Below, in pieces: positions 1 to 8,335 of a stretch of DNA of 64,000 nt; the first letter of the stretch is position 1; each line of letters opens with the position of its first letter. The notes under the pieces were generated by a model. That model ran no database searches. It was not told the origin of the DNA and saw only the letters and a program-made list of their open reading frames with translations. The stretch lies in assembly GCA_021295155.1 (NCBI GenBank), contig JAJTJC010000036.1, forward strand, positions 372,001 to 436,000, written 5' to 3'. A program made the position numbers and the translations under genes. The stretch comes from Flavobacteriaceae bacterium D16. GTDB taxonomy: Bacteria; Bacteroidota; Bacteroidia; Flavobacteriales; Flavobacteriaceae.

Positions 1-1136
1 TTTTATTGTCCCTGGCATTTGCCATTAGCTTCCTGGGGCTCAAGGCCCAGGTTACTCAGGAAATATTTGAATCCTTTAAACTTCAGGAAAGACGTAATAT
101 TCAATACTATATCCCGGAAGACTATGATCCGGGGAAGAAATACCCGCTGGTTATTGTACTGGACGGAGACTACCTGTTTGACCTGGTAGTCGCAAATTCA
201 AAATTTTACAGCAAATTTCAGGGCATGCCCGAAACGATTATACTGGGCGTAGGACAACAGCCGGATAATCTAAGGTGGGAAGACTGTGCTTTTGATGAGC
301 GCAATGGTTTGCCAGGTGAAAAAGGGCCTCAATTCTATGAATTCCTTGGGATGGAAGTCATCCCATTTCTCGAGACTACCTATAGCACAGCCCCTTTCAA
401 AATTTTTGTGGGCTACGACATTACAGCCAATTTTGGTAACTATTTCCTGTTTAAAGATAGATCGCTGTTCAATGCTTATATCAGCATATCCCCATTCCTG
501 GCTCCTGATATGGCAAGTCGCGTCCCTGAACGCCTGAACATACTTCAACAGCAGATCTACTATCATTTAATAGTTCCTACAGGAACTGGAGATAATTGGA
601 ATGCCACCTTGCAATTAGACAGGGGGTTAAAGAGCCTGGAAAAGGAAAATATTCAATATTTCTATGATGAATACAAGGACGCTGATGACACCTCAGTAAT
701 CACTTATGGCCTGGGTAAGGCATGGGACAGGACATTTGGTCTTTTTAAACCCATTACCCCACAGGAATACAAGACACAAATCCTGACTTCGGAAGGTCCT
801 GTCTTTGATTATCTTAAAAAGAAATACGACAAAATTGAATCCCTATTTGGTTTTCAAAAACAGGTTGAACTAAATGACATTATGGCCATATACGCCGGTT
901 GTCGAAAAAAAGACGATTTTGAATCCCTCAAACCCCTAGCTGAATTGTGTAAATCGGCTTTTCCCGAAACCATGCTGGGCTATTATTTTGAAGGGGAGTA
1001 CTACGAAGAGATCGGGGAACCTAAAAAGGCACTGAGAACCTTTGAGAAGGCCTTTGGCATGCAGGAAATTGATTTCCTGACCAAGGACATGGCCCTCGAG
1101 AAAATGGAAGCTCTCAAAGCCGATTTCGGATACTAG
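1..1136 (+). CDS. Esterase-like alpha/beta hydrolase, 5' end outside window, probably catalytically inactive
   Basis: The reading frame is open to the first base, so the true start lies upstream; the TTG at base 6 is probably internal. The visible N-terminus (LAFAISFLGLKAQ) is the hydrophobic core and cleavage region of a signal peptide, implying export. Residues about 30-240 follow the esterase D / enterochelin-esterase fold (YPLVIVLDGDYLF, then FNAYISISPFL). At the nucleophile elbow, where active relatives have G-x-S-x-G, this protein reads VGYDITANF, so Asp138 (counting from base 6) replaces the serine. The C-terminal 100 residues are helical and TPR-like (FEGEYYEEIGEPKKALRTFEKAF). A binding or scaffold role is more likely than hydrolysis. 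Fold assignment is fairly secure; function is unknown. Confidence 0.75.
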   Translation, partial: LLSLAFAISFLGLKAQVTQEIFESFKLQERRNIQYYIPEDYDPGKKYPLVIVLDGDYLFDLVVANSKFYSKFQGMPETIILGVGQQPDNLRWEDCAFDERNGLPGEKGPQFYEFLGMEVIPFLETTYSTAPFKIFVGYDITANFGNYFLFKDRSLFNAYISISPFLAPDMASRVPERLNILQQQIYYHLIVPTGTGDNWNATLQLDRGLKSLEKENIQYFYDEYKDADDTSVITYGLGKAWDRTFGLFKPITPQEYKTQILTSEGPVFDYLKKKYDKIESLFGFQKQVELNDIMAIYAGCRKKDDFESLKPLAELCKSAFPETMLGYYFEGEYYEEIGEPKKALRTFEKAFGMQEIDFLTKDMALEKMEALKADFGY

Positions 1137-1209
1137 CATCTACATGTAAATAGTAAGGCCAATACCGGGAAAGTATCCGGTAGGTTTTTGTTTTTCCTGC
1201 AGGACACGA

Positions 1210-1217
1210 TATCTTTA
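1210..1217 (+). promoter_or_regulatory. Probable -7 box of radA promoter
   Basis: TATCTTTA fits the Bacteroidota -7 consensus TAnnTTTG at seven of eight positions, and a TTTG at 1187-1190 lies 19 bases upstream where the -33 element is expected. The radA ATG is 25 bases downstream. Confidence 0.5.
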
Positions 1218-1242
1218 GGGTCTTGCTCACCAACAGGGAACC

Positions 1243-2598
1243 ATGGCCAAAACAAAAACAGCATTTTTCTGCCAGAACTGCGGCACACAATACGCCAAAT
1301 GGATTGGCCAGTGTTCCGCTTGTAAAGGGTGGAACACCATTGTAGAAGAGGTTATCCAAAAAGAATCTACTTCCTGGAAATCCAATCAGGGAGATTCCCG
1401 TACTGCAAAGCCTCGCAGAATCAAAGACATTAGCCTGGATAAAGAAACACGCTTAGACCTGTGGGATGCAGAGTTTAATCGGGTACTGGGTGGGGGGCTA
1501 GTACCTGGTTCGCTTGTGTTACTTGGTGGCGAACCCGGTATTGGAAAGAGCACCCTGGTCTTACAAACCGTCTTAAAACTCCCCATAAAATCCCTGTATG
1601 TATCCGGAGAAGAAAGTGAGAAGCAGATTAAAATGCGGGCAGAAAGGATCCTGAAAGGAAATGAAAATTGCTTTATTCTAACCGAAACCAAGACCCAGAA
1701 CATATTCCGGCAGCTGGAAGCCATGGAACCAGAGCTGCTTGTAATCGATTCCATTCAAACCTTACATACTGATCACATCGAATCTGCCGCTGGCAGTATT
1801 TCGCAAATTCGGGAATGTACGGCAGAGCTGATCCGTTTTGCAAAAGAAACACATACCCCAGTAATTTTAATTGGTCACATAACAAAAGAAGGACAAATTG
1901 CAGGCCCTAAGATTCTGGAACATATGGTAGATACCGTTTTACAATTTGAGGGCGACCGGCATTATGTATATCGTATCCTGAGGGCATTGAAAAACCGCTT
2001 CGGTTCCACCTCGGAACTTGGTATTTACGAAATGCAGGAAAAAGGACTCAGAGAGGTCAGTAACCCTTCGGAAGTTCTCATATCCGGTAACCGTGACGGT
2101 CTGAGCGGCACGGCGATTGCCGCCACACTAGAAGGAATGCGACCGCTTATGATTGAAGTTCAGGCCCTTGTGAGCACCGCAGTTTATGGCACCCCGCAGC
2201 GTTCCGCAACCGGTTACAATGCCAAAAGACTCAATATGCTATTGGCCGTATTAGAGAAAAGAGCTGGATTCAGGCTGGGAGCCAAGGATGTATTTCTGAA
2301 CATAACTGGCGGAATAAGTATTGACGATCCTGCATTGGATTTGGCAGTTGTGGCAGCGATTTTATCCAGCAATGCCGACGTGGCGATACAGAAAGACTGG
2401 TGTTTTGCAGCTGAGATTGGGCTGGCAGGGGAAATCCGACCTGTCCAACGAATAGAACAGCGGATTCAGGAGGCTGAAAAATTAGGATTCTCACAAATAT
2501 TTATTTCAAAACACAATAAACTCAGTGGAAGAAAGGGAGGTATTGAACCCATCCTGGTATCGAGGATGGAAGAGGTTGTACAATTCCTGCTTCCCTGA
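1243..2598 (+). CDS. radA: DNA repair protein RadA
   Basis: RadA is a RecA-like, branch-migrating helicase that processes recombination intermediates in the cytoplasm. The 451-residue protein has the usual length and order: an N-terminal four-cysteine zinc finger (C10, C13, C24, C27), a Walker A motif GGEPGIGKST at 95-104, a Walker B around LLVIDSIQT, the RadA-specific KNRFG motif near residue 250 and a C-terminal Lon-protease-like domain (TGGISIDDPALDLAVVAA). The ATG at 1243 places the zinc finger at the expected distance from the N-terminus. It appears to be transcribed alone. Confidence 0.97.
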   Translation: MAKTKTAFFCQNCGTQYAKWIGQCSACKGWNTIVEEVIQKESTSWKSNQGDSRTAKPRRIKDISLDKETRLDLWDAEFNRVLGGGLVPGSLVLLGGEPGIGKSTLVLQTVLKLPIKSLYVSGEESEKQIKMRAERILKGNENCFILTETKTQNIFRQLEAMEPELLVIDSIQTLHTDHIESAAGSISQIRECTAELIRFAKETHTPVILIGHITKEGQIAGPKILEHMVDTVLQFEGDRHYVYRILRALKNRFGSTSELGIYEMQEKGLREVSNPSEVLISGNRDGLSGTAIAATLEGMRPLMIEVQALVSTAVYGTPQRSATGYNAKRLNMLLAVLEKRAGFRLGAKDVFLNITGGISIDDPALDLAVVAAILSSNADVAIQKDWCFAAEIGLAGEIRPVQRIEQRIQEAEKLGFSQIFISKHNKLSGRKGGIEPILVSRMEEVVQFLLP

Positions 2599-2613
2599 AA
2601 TGGACAATTTCGC

Positions 2614-2621
2614 TATATTTA
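2614..2621 (+). promoter_or_regulatory. Probable -7 box for the S33 peptidase gene
   Basis: TATATTTA matches TAnnTTTA, the variant seen repeatedly in this window, 24 bases before the ATG at 2646. No clear -33 TTG at the right spacing. Confidence 0.35.
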
Positions 2622-2645
2622 GTAATTACTCAAAAACACTTTCCT

Positions 2646-3689
2646 ATGAATAGATTGACTATTTGGTTTATGGCATTCGCCTTCCTGATATCCTGTAAAC
2701 CTCAAGCAGAAAAGCAGCAAGAAAATACCAGTCAGGATTACTGGAGTTTTGAAAACCGGGACGACCAGTTTACGGGTGGTATCAAGATGATCCCGATAAA
2801 AACAGAAAAAGGAGAGTTTAAGGTTTGGACCAAACGGGTGGGCAACAACCCTACCAAAAAAGTACTTTTCCTGCATGGAGGACCTGGAATGACACATGAA
2901 GCATTTGAATGCGTTGATGGATATTTTCCTCAGGAAGGAATAGAATATATCTACTATGACCAGCTGGGATCTTACTACAGTGATCAGCCAGACGACCTAA
3001 GCTTGTGGACAACCGAAAGATTTGTTGAAGAAGTAGAACAGGTAAGGCTGGCCCTTGGTTTGGATAGTTCTAATTTTTATCTGCTCGGGCAGTCCTGGGG
3101 CGGAATCCTGGCTATGGAATATGCCTTAAAATATCAGGAGAACCTCAAAGGGCTCATGATCTCCAATATGATGAGCAGTATCCCGGAATACAATGCCTAT
3201 GCACAGGAGGTACTTGGGCCACAGATGGACCCTGAGGTCTACAAAGAAATTAAAGCTATGGAAGAGGCCGAAGATTTTAGTAATCCTCGCTATGGAGAAC
3301 TACTCTTTAACCACTATTACACCGAACATGTACTCAGAAAACCTGCGGAAGAATGGCCTGAGGCTGTAATGCGCACCTTAAATCATGCCAACAATCAGGT
3401 CTATGTCCATATGCAGGGATATAGCGAATTTGGAATCACTGGAGATGCAACGTTAAAAGAATGGGATGTCAGGGATCGCCTGAAAGAGTTGAAAGTACCT
3501 ACCCTGGTAATTGGTGCACAGTACGATACTATGGATCCCAAACATATGGAATGGATGGCTGGGGAAGTGCAAAATGGACGTTATCTATACTGCCCCAATG
3601 GTAGTCACCTATCACAATACGATGATCAAAAGAATTATTTTTCTGGCGTAATTGACTTTGTGAATGACGTAGCCGACGGCAGCTTCTGA
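2646..3689 (+). CDS. Proline iminopeptidase-family lipoprotein (peptidase S33)
   Basis: This is an alpha/beta hydrolase of the S33 aminopeptidase family, which removes N-terminal proline or other residues from peptides. Residues 1-17 form a lipoprotein signal with lipobox LISC (Cys17), so the enzyme is probably membrane-anchored facing the periplasm or outside. The oxyanion motif HGGPGM lies at 77-82, the nucleophile elbow GQSWGG puts Ser150 at the centre, the acidic residue is in GAQYDTMDP, and the histidine is in NGSHLSQYDD near the C-terminus, so the triad is complete. Its 347 residues are normal for the family. It converges on the aldo/keto reductase gene with only 1 base between stop codons. 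Confidence 0.88.
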   Translation: MNRLTIWFMAFAFLISCKPQAEKQQENTSQDYWSFENRDDQFTGGIKMIPIKTEKGEFKVWTKRVGNNPTKKVLFLHGGPGMTHEAFECVDGYFPQEGIEYIYYDQLGSYYSDQPDDLSLWTTERFVEEVEQVRLALGLDSSNFYLLGQSWGGILAMEYALKYQENLKGLMISNMMSSIPEYNAYAQEVLGPQMDPEVYKEIKAMEEAEDFSNPRYGELLFNHYYTEHVLRKPAEEWPEAVMRTLNHANNQVYVHMQGYSEFGITGDATLKEWDVRDRLKELKVPTLVIGAQYDTMDPKHMEWMAGEVQNGRYLYCPNGSHLSQYDDQKNYFSGVIDFVNDVADGSF

Positions 3690-3690
3690 T

Positions 3691-4731
3691 CTAGGGTGCG
3701 GGATCAGGAACTTCTTTATGGATTTTTTCTATCCCTTTCAGCACTTCATCACTTAATTGAACATCCATACTGCCTATATTTTCCTTTAGCTGTTCCATTG
3801 AAGTAGCGCCAATTATATTGCTGGTTAGGAAAGGGCGTGTATTGACAAATGCCAGGGCCATTTGTGCAAGGGACAGGCCATGGCTTTCGGCAAGATCAAA
3901 ATATTTTTGAGTTGCTTTTACGGCTTGTTCATTAATATAACGACCATAATTAGGAAAAAGGGTGATACGCGCCTTTGGGGGCTTTTTCCCGCCCAGATAT
4001 TTACCACTTAACACGCCAAATCCAAGGGGTGAATAGGCCAGTAAACCAATTTGTTCGCGCATGGAGATTTCGGAAAGTCCAACCTCGAATAAGCGGTTTA
4101 GCAGACTGTATGGGTTTTGAATTGTAATCATCCTGGGAAGGGATTGATGTACTTTGCTCTCTTCCAGAAAACGCATGGTTCCCCAGGGGGCTTCATTGGA
4201 AAGTCCAACCTTCCGGATCTTACCCGCTTTGATCAAATCACGCAATGTTTCCAGCACCTGGTGGATATTGTCCTGCCAAAAGTCTTTCAAGTCCGGGTTA
4301 TACCCACGTTGTCCAAAAAAGTTGGTGTTGCGCTCCGGCCAGTGTAACTGATACAAATCAATGTAATCTGTTTGTAAGCGCTGCAGGCTACCATCCACGG
4401 CTTCAATAATAGAATCACGACTGAATCCAGTATTTCGAATAAACTTGGTAAATTCTGCTCTACCTGCAATCTTGGAAGCCAGCACAATGTCTTTTCGTTT
4501 TCCGGTTTTCTTAAACCAGTTCCCAATAATGATTTCGGTATGAGCAAACCGATCCGGATGAGCAGGAATGGGATATAGCTCTGCCGTATCAAAAAAGTTG
4601 ATGCCCTGCTCCACAGCATAATCCATTTGGGCAAAACCTTCTTCCTCTGTGTTTTGACGACCCCAGGTCATAGTGCCCAGGCATATCTTACTCACTTCAA
4701 TGTCGGTATGGGGTAAAGTAGTATAAATCAT
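3691..4731 (-). CDS. tas: Aldo/keto reductase, Tas-type
   Basis: NADP(H)-dependent aldo/keto reductase closely resembling E. coli Tas over the whole 346 residues. Diagnostic stretches are LGTMTWGRQNTEEE and AVEQGINFFDTAELYPIP, which holds catalytic Asp and Tyr; Lys lies in LASKIAG and His in LYQLHWPER. The cofactor-binding end reads IIGATSMEQLKEN. The natural substrate is unknown; Tas was named for suppressing tyrosine auxotrophy. The ATG at 4731 sits 22 bases after a perfect -7 box. Confidence 0.92.
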   Translation of the reverse strand: MIYTTLPHTDIEVSKICLGTMTWGRQNTEEEGFAQMDYAVEQGINFFDTAELYPIPAHPDRFAHTEIIIGNWFKKTGKRKDIVLASKIAGRAEFTKFIRNTGFSRDSIIEAVDGSLQRLQTDYIDLYQLHWPERNTNFFGQRGYNPDLKDFWQDNIHQVLETLRDLIKAGKIRKVGLSNEAPWGTMRFLEESKVHQSLPRMITIQNPYSLLNRLFEVGLSEISMREQIGLLAYSPLGFGVLSGKYLGGKKPPKARITLFPNYGRYINEQAVKATQKYFDLAESHGLSLAQMALAFVNTRPFLTSNIIGATSMEQLKENIGSMDVQLSDEVLKGIEKIHKEVPDPAP

Positions 4732-4753
4732 AGATGGCTCCAGAATATGGTGG

Positions 4754-4761
4754 CAAAGGTA
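4754..4761 (-). promoter_or_regulatory. -7 promoter box of tas
   Basis: On the minus strand this reads TACCTTTG, a perfect TAnnTTTG, 22 bases upstream of the tas ATG. No TTG was found at the usual -33 spacing. Confidence 0.5.
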
Positions 4762-4799
4762 TAAATTACTTCAGGCTGGATTGTGCTAAGTGCTTTTAC

Positions 4800-5561
4800 T
4801 TATTCCAGTTCCAGCAAAATAGGGCAGTGATCACTATGGACCGCCTCATTTAGGATTACAGAACGTTTTAATTTGGATTCTAGTGTACTACTTACCATAC
4901 CGTAGTCGAGTCGCCAACCCTTATTATTAGCACGGGAATTGGCCCGGTAACTCCACCAGGTATAATTGTGTGGTTCCTTGTTGAAAAATCGAAAGCTATC
5001 TATAAAACCGCTGTCGATAAAGTTGCCGATCCATTCTCGCTCCACCGGCAGGAATCCCGAAACATTCTTATTCCGTACCGGGTCGTGAATATCAATCGCT
5101 TCATGACAGATGTTGTAATCTCCGCAAATAACAAGATTGGGGCTCTTTTTTTTAAGCTGATTTATATAATCCTGAAAATCGTCCATATACTGCAGTTTAT
5201 GATCCAGACGAGCCAGGTTAGTTCCTGAAGGCAAATAAAGACTCATTACTGAAACACCATTGAAATCGGCCCGCAGGTTTCTTCCCTCAAAATCCATATA
5301 GTCGATTTCCGTGCCGTAGACCACTTTGTCTGGTTCTGTTTTGGATAATATCGCCACTCCACTGTACCCCTTTTTTTGGGCACTAAACCAGTAATTGTAG
5401 CGATAACCCGCCTGATGGAAAAGCTCAAGTTCCAACTGGGATTCCAGAGCTTTTATTTCCTGGAGGCAAACAACATCCGGATCAACCAGCTGTAACCAGC
5501 TCAGGAATCCTTTATTGATTGCGGCCCGGATTCCATTTACGTTGTAGGAGACTATTTTCAA
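4800..5561 (-). CDS. xth: Exodeoxyribonuclease III (AP endonuclease)
   Basis: Base-excision repair nuclease that cleaves DNA 5' to abasic sites and acts as a 3'-5' exonuclease. The 253 residues show all ExoIII hallmarks in order: MKIVSYNVNGIRAA at the start, VVCLQEIKA with the metal-binding Glu, VICGDYNICH with the Asp and Asn, a WRLDYGMVS segment and the terminal SDHCPILLEL with the catalytic Asp-His. It is a member of the same fold superfamily as the secreted nuclease at 21250, but it lacks a signal peptide and is cytoplasmic. Confidence 0.96.
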   Translation of the reverse strand: MKIVSYNVNGIRAAINKGFLSWLQLVDPDVVCLQEIKALESQLELELFHQAGYRYNYWFSAQKKGYSGVAILSKTEPDKVVYGTEIDYMDFEGRNLRADFNGVSVMSLYLPSGTNLARLDHKLQYMDDFQDYINQLKKKSPNLVICGDYNICHEAIDIHDPVRNKNVSGFLPVEREWIGNFIDSGFIDSFRFFNKEPHNYTWWSYRANSRANNKGWRLDYGMVSSTLESKLKRSVILNEAVHSDHCPILLELE

Positions 5562-5577
5562 GGTTTTAGTTTTGCCG

Positions 5578-5585
5578 CAAAATTA
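5578..5585 (-). promoter_or_regulatory. -7 promoter box of exonuclease III gene
   Basis: Minus strand TAATTTTG, a perfect TAnnTTTG, 16 bases upstream of the ATG at 5561. The -33 element is not evident. Confidence 0.45.
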
Positions 5586-5663
5586 AAGATTGTACAGATT
5601 ATACACTCCTCCTTATGTGGAATTCTTGATATGGTTAAAAACCTATATGAAAGGCTATGGCTT

Positions 5664-5693
5664 TTTGTTTTCCAATAAGTTGAATTACCTTTA
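5664..5693 (+). promoter_or_regulatory. Complete Bacteroidota-type promoter for outer-membrane protein gene
   Basis: TTTG at 5664-5667 (-33) is followed 18 bases later by TACCTTTA at 5686-5693 (-7), and the ATG at 5711 is 17 bases further. This is one of the few promoters in the window with both elements. Confidence 0.55.
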
Positions 5694-5710
5694 ATAATAA
5701 ATACCTGGAG

Positions 5711-6229
5711 ATGAAGCATGTTCTGCTGTACTTATGTGTATTCCTTTTCGGATTGTCGCTTTCTGCTCAGGCTTATCCCCTGCTAACAGAGGATCATGAG
5801 GTAAAATTCAATATTGGTTTGTTTCTTGCAACCACAACCGTAGATATGTCCTATGAATACTACCTCAGTGAGGATACAAGTATCGGAGGTACAGTTTATT
5901 TTGATAATGAAAGCACTGACTTTAACGGAGACTTTGGAATAGGCGCCAATTTCAGGGCTTATTTTGGTTATCGGCCCAGAAGTGGGTTTTTTGCCGAAGC
6001 ATTTGGCCTGTATTATACGGGCGAAGAAGAACTTGAATCTCCTGGATTGAGATCGACAGCAGATTACAACAGCATGGCATTAGGCCTTGGTCTGGGTAAT
6101 AAATGGGTGACCAGAAGCCAGCGGTTTTCACTGGAAATATTCGGAGGATTCGGAAGGAATATCAACCCGGAGGATTTTCAGGATAGTTTTATGTATCGGG
6201 GAGGACTGGCTATAGGATTTAGGTTTTAA
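5711..6229 (+). CDS. Small outer-membrane beta-barrel protein
   Basis: A 172-residue protein with a clean signal peptide (residues 1-20, cleaved around LSLSAQA), followed by alternating amphipathic strands typical of an eight-stranded barrel of the DUF3575/OmpW-like kind. Strand-rich stretches include VKFNIGLFLATTTVDMSYEY and GGTVYFDN, and the protein ends with a terminal phenylalanine (GLAIGFRF), the signal used for insertion by the Bam complex. It lies 30 bases upstream of a TonB-dependent receptor gene. A specific function cannot be assigned. Confidence 0.75.
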   Translation: MKHVLLYLCVFLFGLSLSAQAYPLLTEDHEVKFNIGLFLATTTVDMSYEYYLSEDTSIGGTVYFDNESTDFNGDFGIGANFRAYFGYRPRSGFFAEAFGLYYTGEEELESPGLRSTADYNSMALGLGLGNKWVTRSQRFSLEIFGGFGRNINPEDFQDSFMYRGGLAIGFRF

Positions 6230-6233
6230 TGGT

Positions 6234-6241
6234 TACTTTAG
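6234..6241 (+). promoter_or_regulatory. Possible -7 box for TonB-dependent receptor
   Basis: TACTTTAG, preceded by T, is the same octamer found before the secreted nuclease gene at 21219. The ATG at 6260 is 18 bases downstream. No good -33 element. Confidence 0.3.
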
Positions 6242-6259
6242 CTGCCATAATTTCCGAAT

Positions 6260-8335
6260 ATGGCCCTGCGTTTGCTCTCCCTTTTTTTTCTAATTGGTTT
6301 AATCAAAGTATACGGTCAGGAACAGGTTCGTGATTCAGTCACTCAGCTGGAGGAAGTGATCCTTTATGACCCCATCAAGCAAAATACCTCCCTGGGAATT
6401 ACTCCCTCTTCGATAATCCGGGAGAAGGCATTCCAAAACCATAGTCCTATTGATCTGCAGTCCTCTATCAATCAGATATCTGGAGTCTATGTTTTGTCAG
6501 GAGCCTTAAATACAAATCGTATAACGATAAGGGGGGTAGGTGCACGGACACCTTTTGGCACAGATAAGCTTCGCCTTTATTTCAATGAGATTCCCGTTAC
6601 CAACGGAACAGGTTCTTCCACCATGGAAGCCTTTGACCTGGAAAACCTCACTTCCATTGAGGTAATTAAAGGTCCTAAAGGAACCGCTTATGCCTCTAAT
6701 CTTGGCGGCGCCATACTCCTGAATACGCTAACATCAGAAAATCAAGAGACCCAACTGCACACCAGCTTTACTTTGGGGAGCTATAACCTGCAAAAAAACA
6801 ACACGCTTTTTTCACTTGCTGATGATGATTGGATTCTGGATTTAAATTACAACCGACTCAGAACCGATGGCTACAGGGAAAATAACACCTTCGAAAGAGA
6901 TGGTTTGCTATTGAATACCGGATATAAATTCAACCCGGATAGCCAGCTCACACTATTATTCAATTATATCGATTATACGGCCCAAATCCCAAGTTCCCTT
7001 GGAGCTACCGCTTTTGCCGAAGATCCAACTCAGGCTGCATTTACCTGGGGTCAGGCACAGGGTTTTGAAGCTAACCGCTATACCCTCCTTGGATTATCAT
7101 ATTCCAACAAGATCACCAATAATCTCAAATACACCAACAGTATTTTTTATTCCTACCTGGATCATTATGAACCCAGGCCCTTTAATATCCTCGATGAATT
7201 TACAAACGGGTATGGATTCCGGTCTGTATTTTCAGGAAACTGGGGTAAAGGATCCCAAATGACCTACACCGTTGGTGCTGAACTGTACAAAGACGAATAC
7301 AATTGGAGCACCTATGAAAACTTATACCGGGATAACAATGGAGAAGGAAGTCTCCAGGGAGACCAAATAAGCGATAATAAGGAATTTAGACGCCAGTTCA
7401 ATGCCTTCTCTACCCTTAATATTCCCTTTTCTGAAGCCTTCACCGCCCAATTTGGGATGGGCATTAACAAGACCGTATATGATTTTCGGGATTTGTTCAA
7501 TACGGGGGCTGAAAACAGGAGTGCAAGACGCAACTTTGACCTTATTGCCCTGCCCAGCCTGGACCTGCAATACAGGTTTAGCAATGGTAATAGTCTCTAT
7601 GCAAACATTAGCCGGGGGTTCTCCAATCCAAGCCTTGAAGAGACCCTGACACCCGAAGGAGTTATCAATCCGGAAATTCAACAGGAAACGGGAATGAATT
7701 ACGAAGTGGGAACCAAGCTGCGCAGCACAAATGGAAAATTCTGGATGACAGCTTCCCTATACCGAATGAATATCGAAAACCTCCTTGTAGCCGAACGCGT
7801 CGGGGATGATCAGTTCATAGGAAGGAACGCAGGGGAAACTCGACATCAGGGGCTGGAACTGGATTTGAACTTATTACTCAATATAACCAACCGTCTGGAT
7901 TTCATTCCCTTTCTGAGTTATTCCCTGAGTGACCACAGTTTTGTCGAGTTTTTGGATGCAGGTGAGGATTATTCCGGCAACCCACTTACCGGTGTGCCCC
8001 GGCACCGAGCTAACTTTGGACTTCGCATAAAGAATGACCAGGGATTCTTTTGGAACAATACTTTTCAATATGTAGATGAAATCCCGTTGCGAGATGACAA
8101 TTCACTGTCCAGCGACTCCTTCGTGGTATACAACACAAGAATAGGTATACAACAAAAACTAGGCAACAAACTCAATATTAATTTGAATGTTGGGGTAAAC
8201 AATGTATTTAATGAGCGCTACGCACAGTCTGTCCTGATCAATGCAGTAAGTTTTGGAGGTAATGAACCCAGGTACTACTATCCCGGAAATGATCGCAATT
8301 TCTACGCCAATGTTCGCCTGGTGTATCCCCTTTAA
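6260..8335 (+). CDS. TonB-dependent outer-membrane receptor, siderophore/iron-complex type
   Basis: A 691-residue TonB-dependent receptor that would import a scarce ligand across the outer membrane using proton-motive force. A signal peptide (ending near VYGQ) leads into a TonB-box region (TQLEEVILYD) and a plug domain of about residues 45-165 (INQISGVYVLSG, ITIRGVGART, IEVIKGPKGTAYASNLGGA). The rest is a 22-stranded barrel ending in ANVRLVYPL. It lacks the N-terminal carboxypeptidase-like domain of SusC-type receptors, and its length resembles FecA and other ferric-chelate receptors, so iron uptake is the best guess. The stop region overlaps the convergent glyS gene by 4 bases. Confidence 0.85.
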   Translation: MALRLLSLFFLIGLIKVYGQEQVRDSVTQLEEVILYDPIKQNTSLGITPSSIIREKAFQNHSPIDLQSSINQISGVYVLSGALNTNRITIRGVGARTPFGTDKLRLYFNEIPVTNGTGSSTMEAFDLENLTSIEVIKGPKGTAYASNLGGAILLNTLTSENQETQLHTSFTLGSYNLQKNNTLFSLADDDWILDLNYNRLRTDGYRENNTFERDGLLLNTGYKFNPDSQLTLLFNYIDYTAQIPSSLGATAFAEDPTQAAFTWGQAQGFEANRYTLLGLSYSNKITNNLKYTNSIFYSYLDHYEPRPFNILDEFTNGYGFRSVFSGNWGKGSQMTYTVGAELYKDEYNWSTYENLYRDNNGEGSLQGDQISDNKEFRRQFNAFSTLNIPFSEAFTAQFGMGINKTVYDFRDLFNTGAENRSARRNFDLIALPSLDLQYRFSNGNSLYANISRGFSNPSLEETLTPEGVINPEIQQETGMNYEVGTKLRSTNGKFWMTASLYRMNIENLLVAERVGDDQFIGRNAGETRHQGLELDLNLLLNITNRLDFIPFLSYSLSDHSFVEFLDAGEDYSGNPLTGVPRHRANFGLRIKNDQGFFWNNTFQYVDEIPLRDDNSLSSDSFVVYNTRIGIQQKLGNKLNINLNVGVNNVFNERYAQSVLINAVSFGGNEPRYYYPGNDRNFYANVRLVYPL

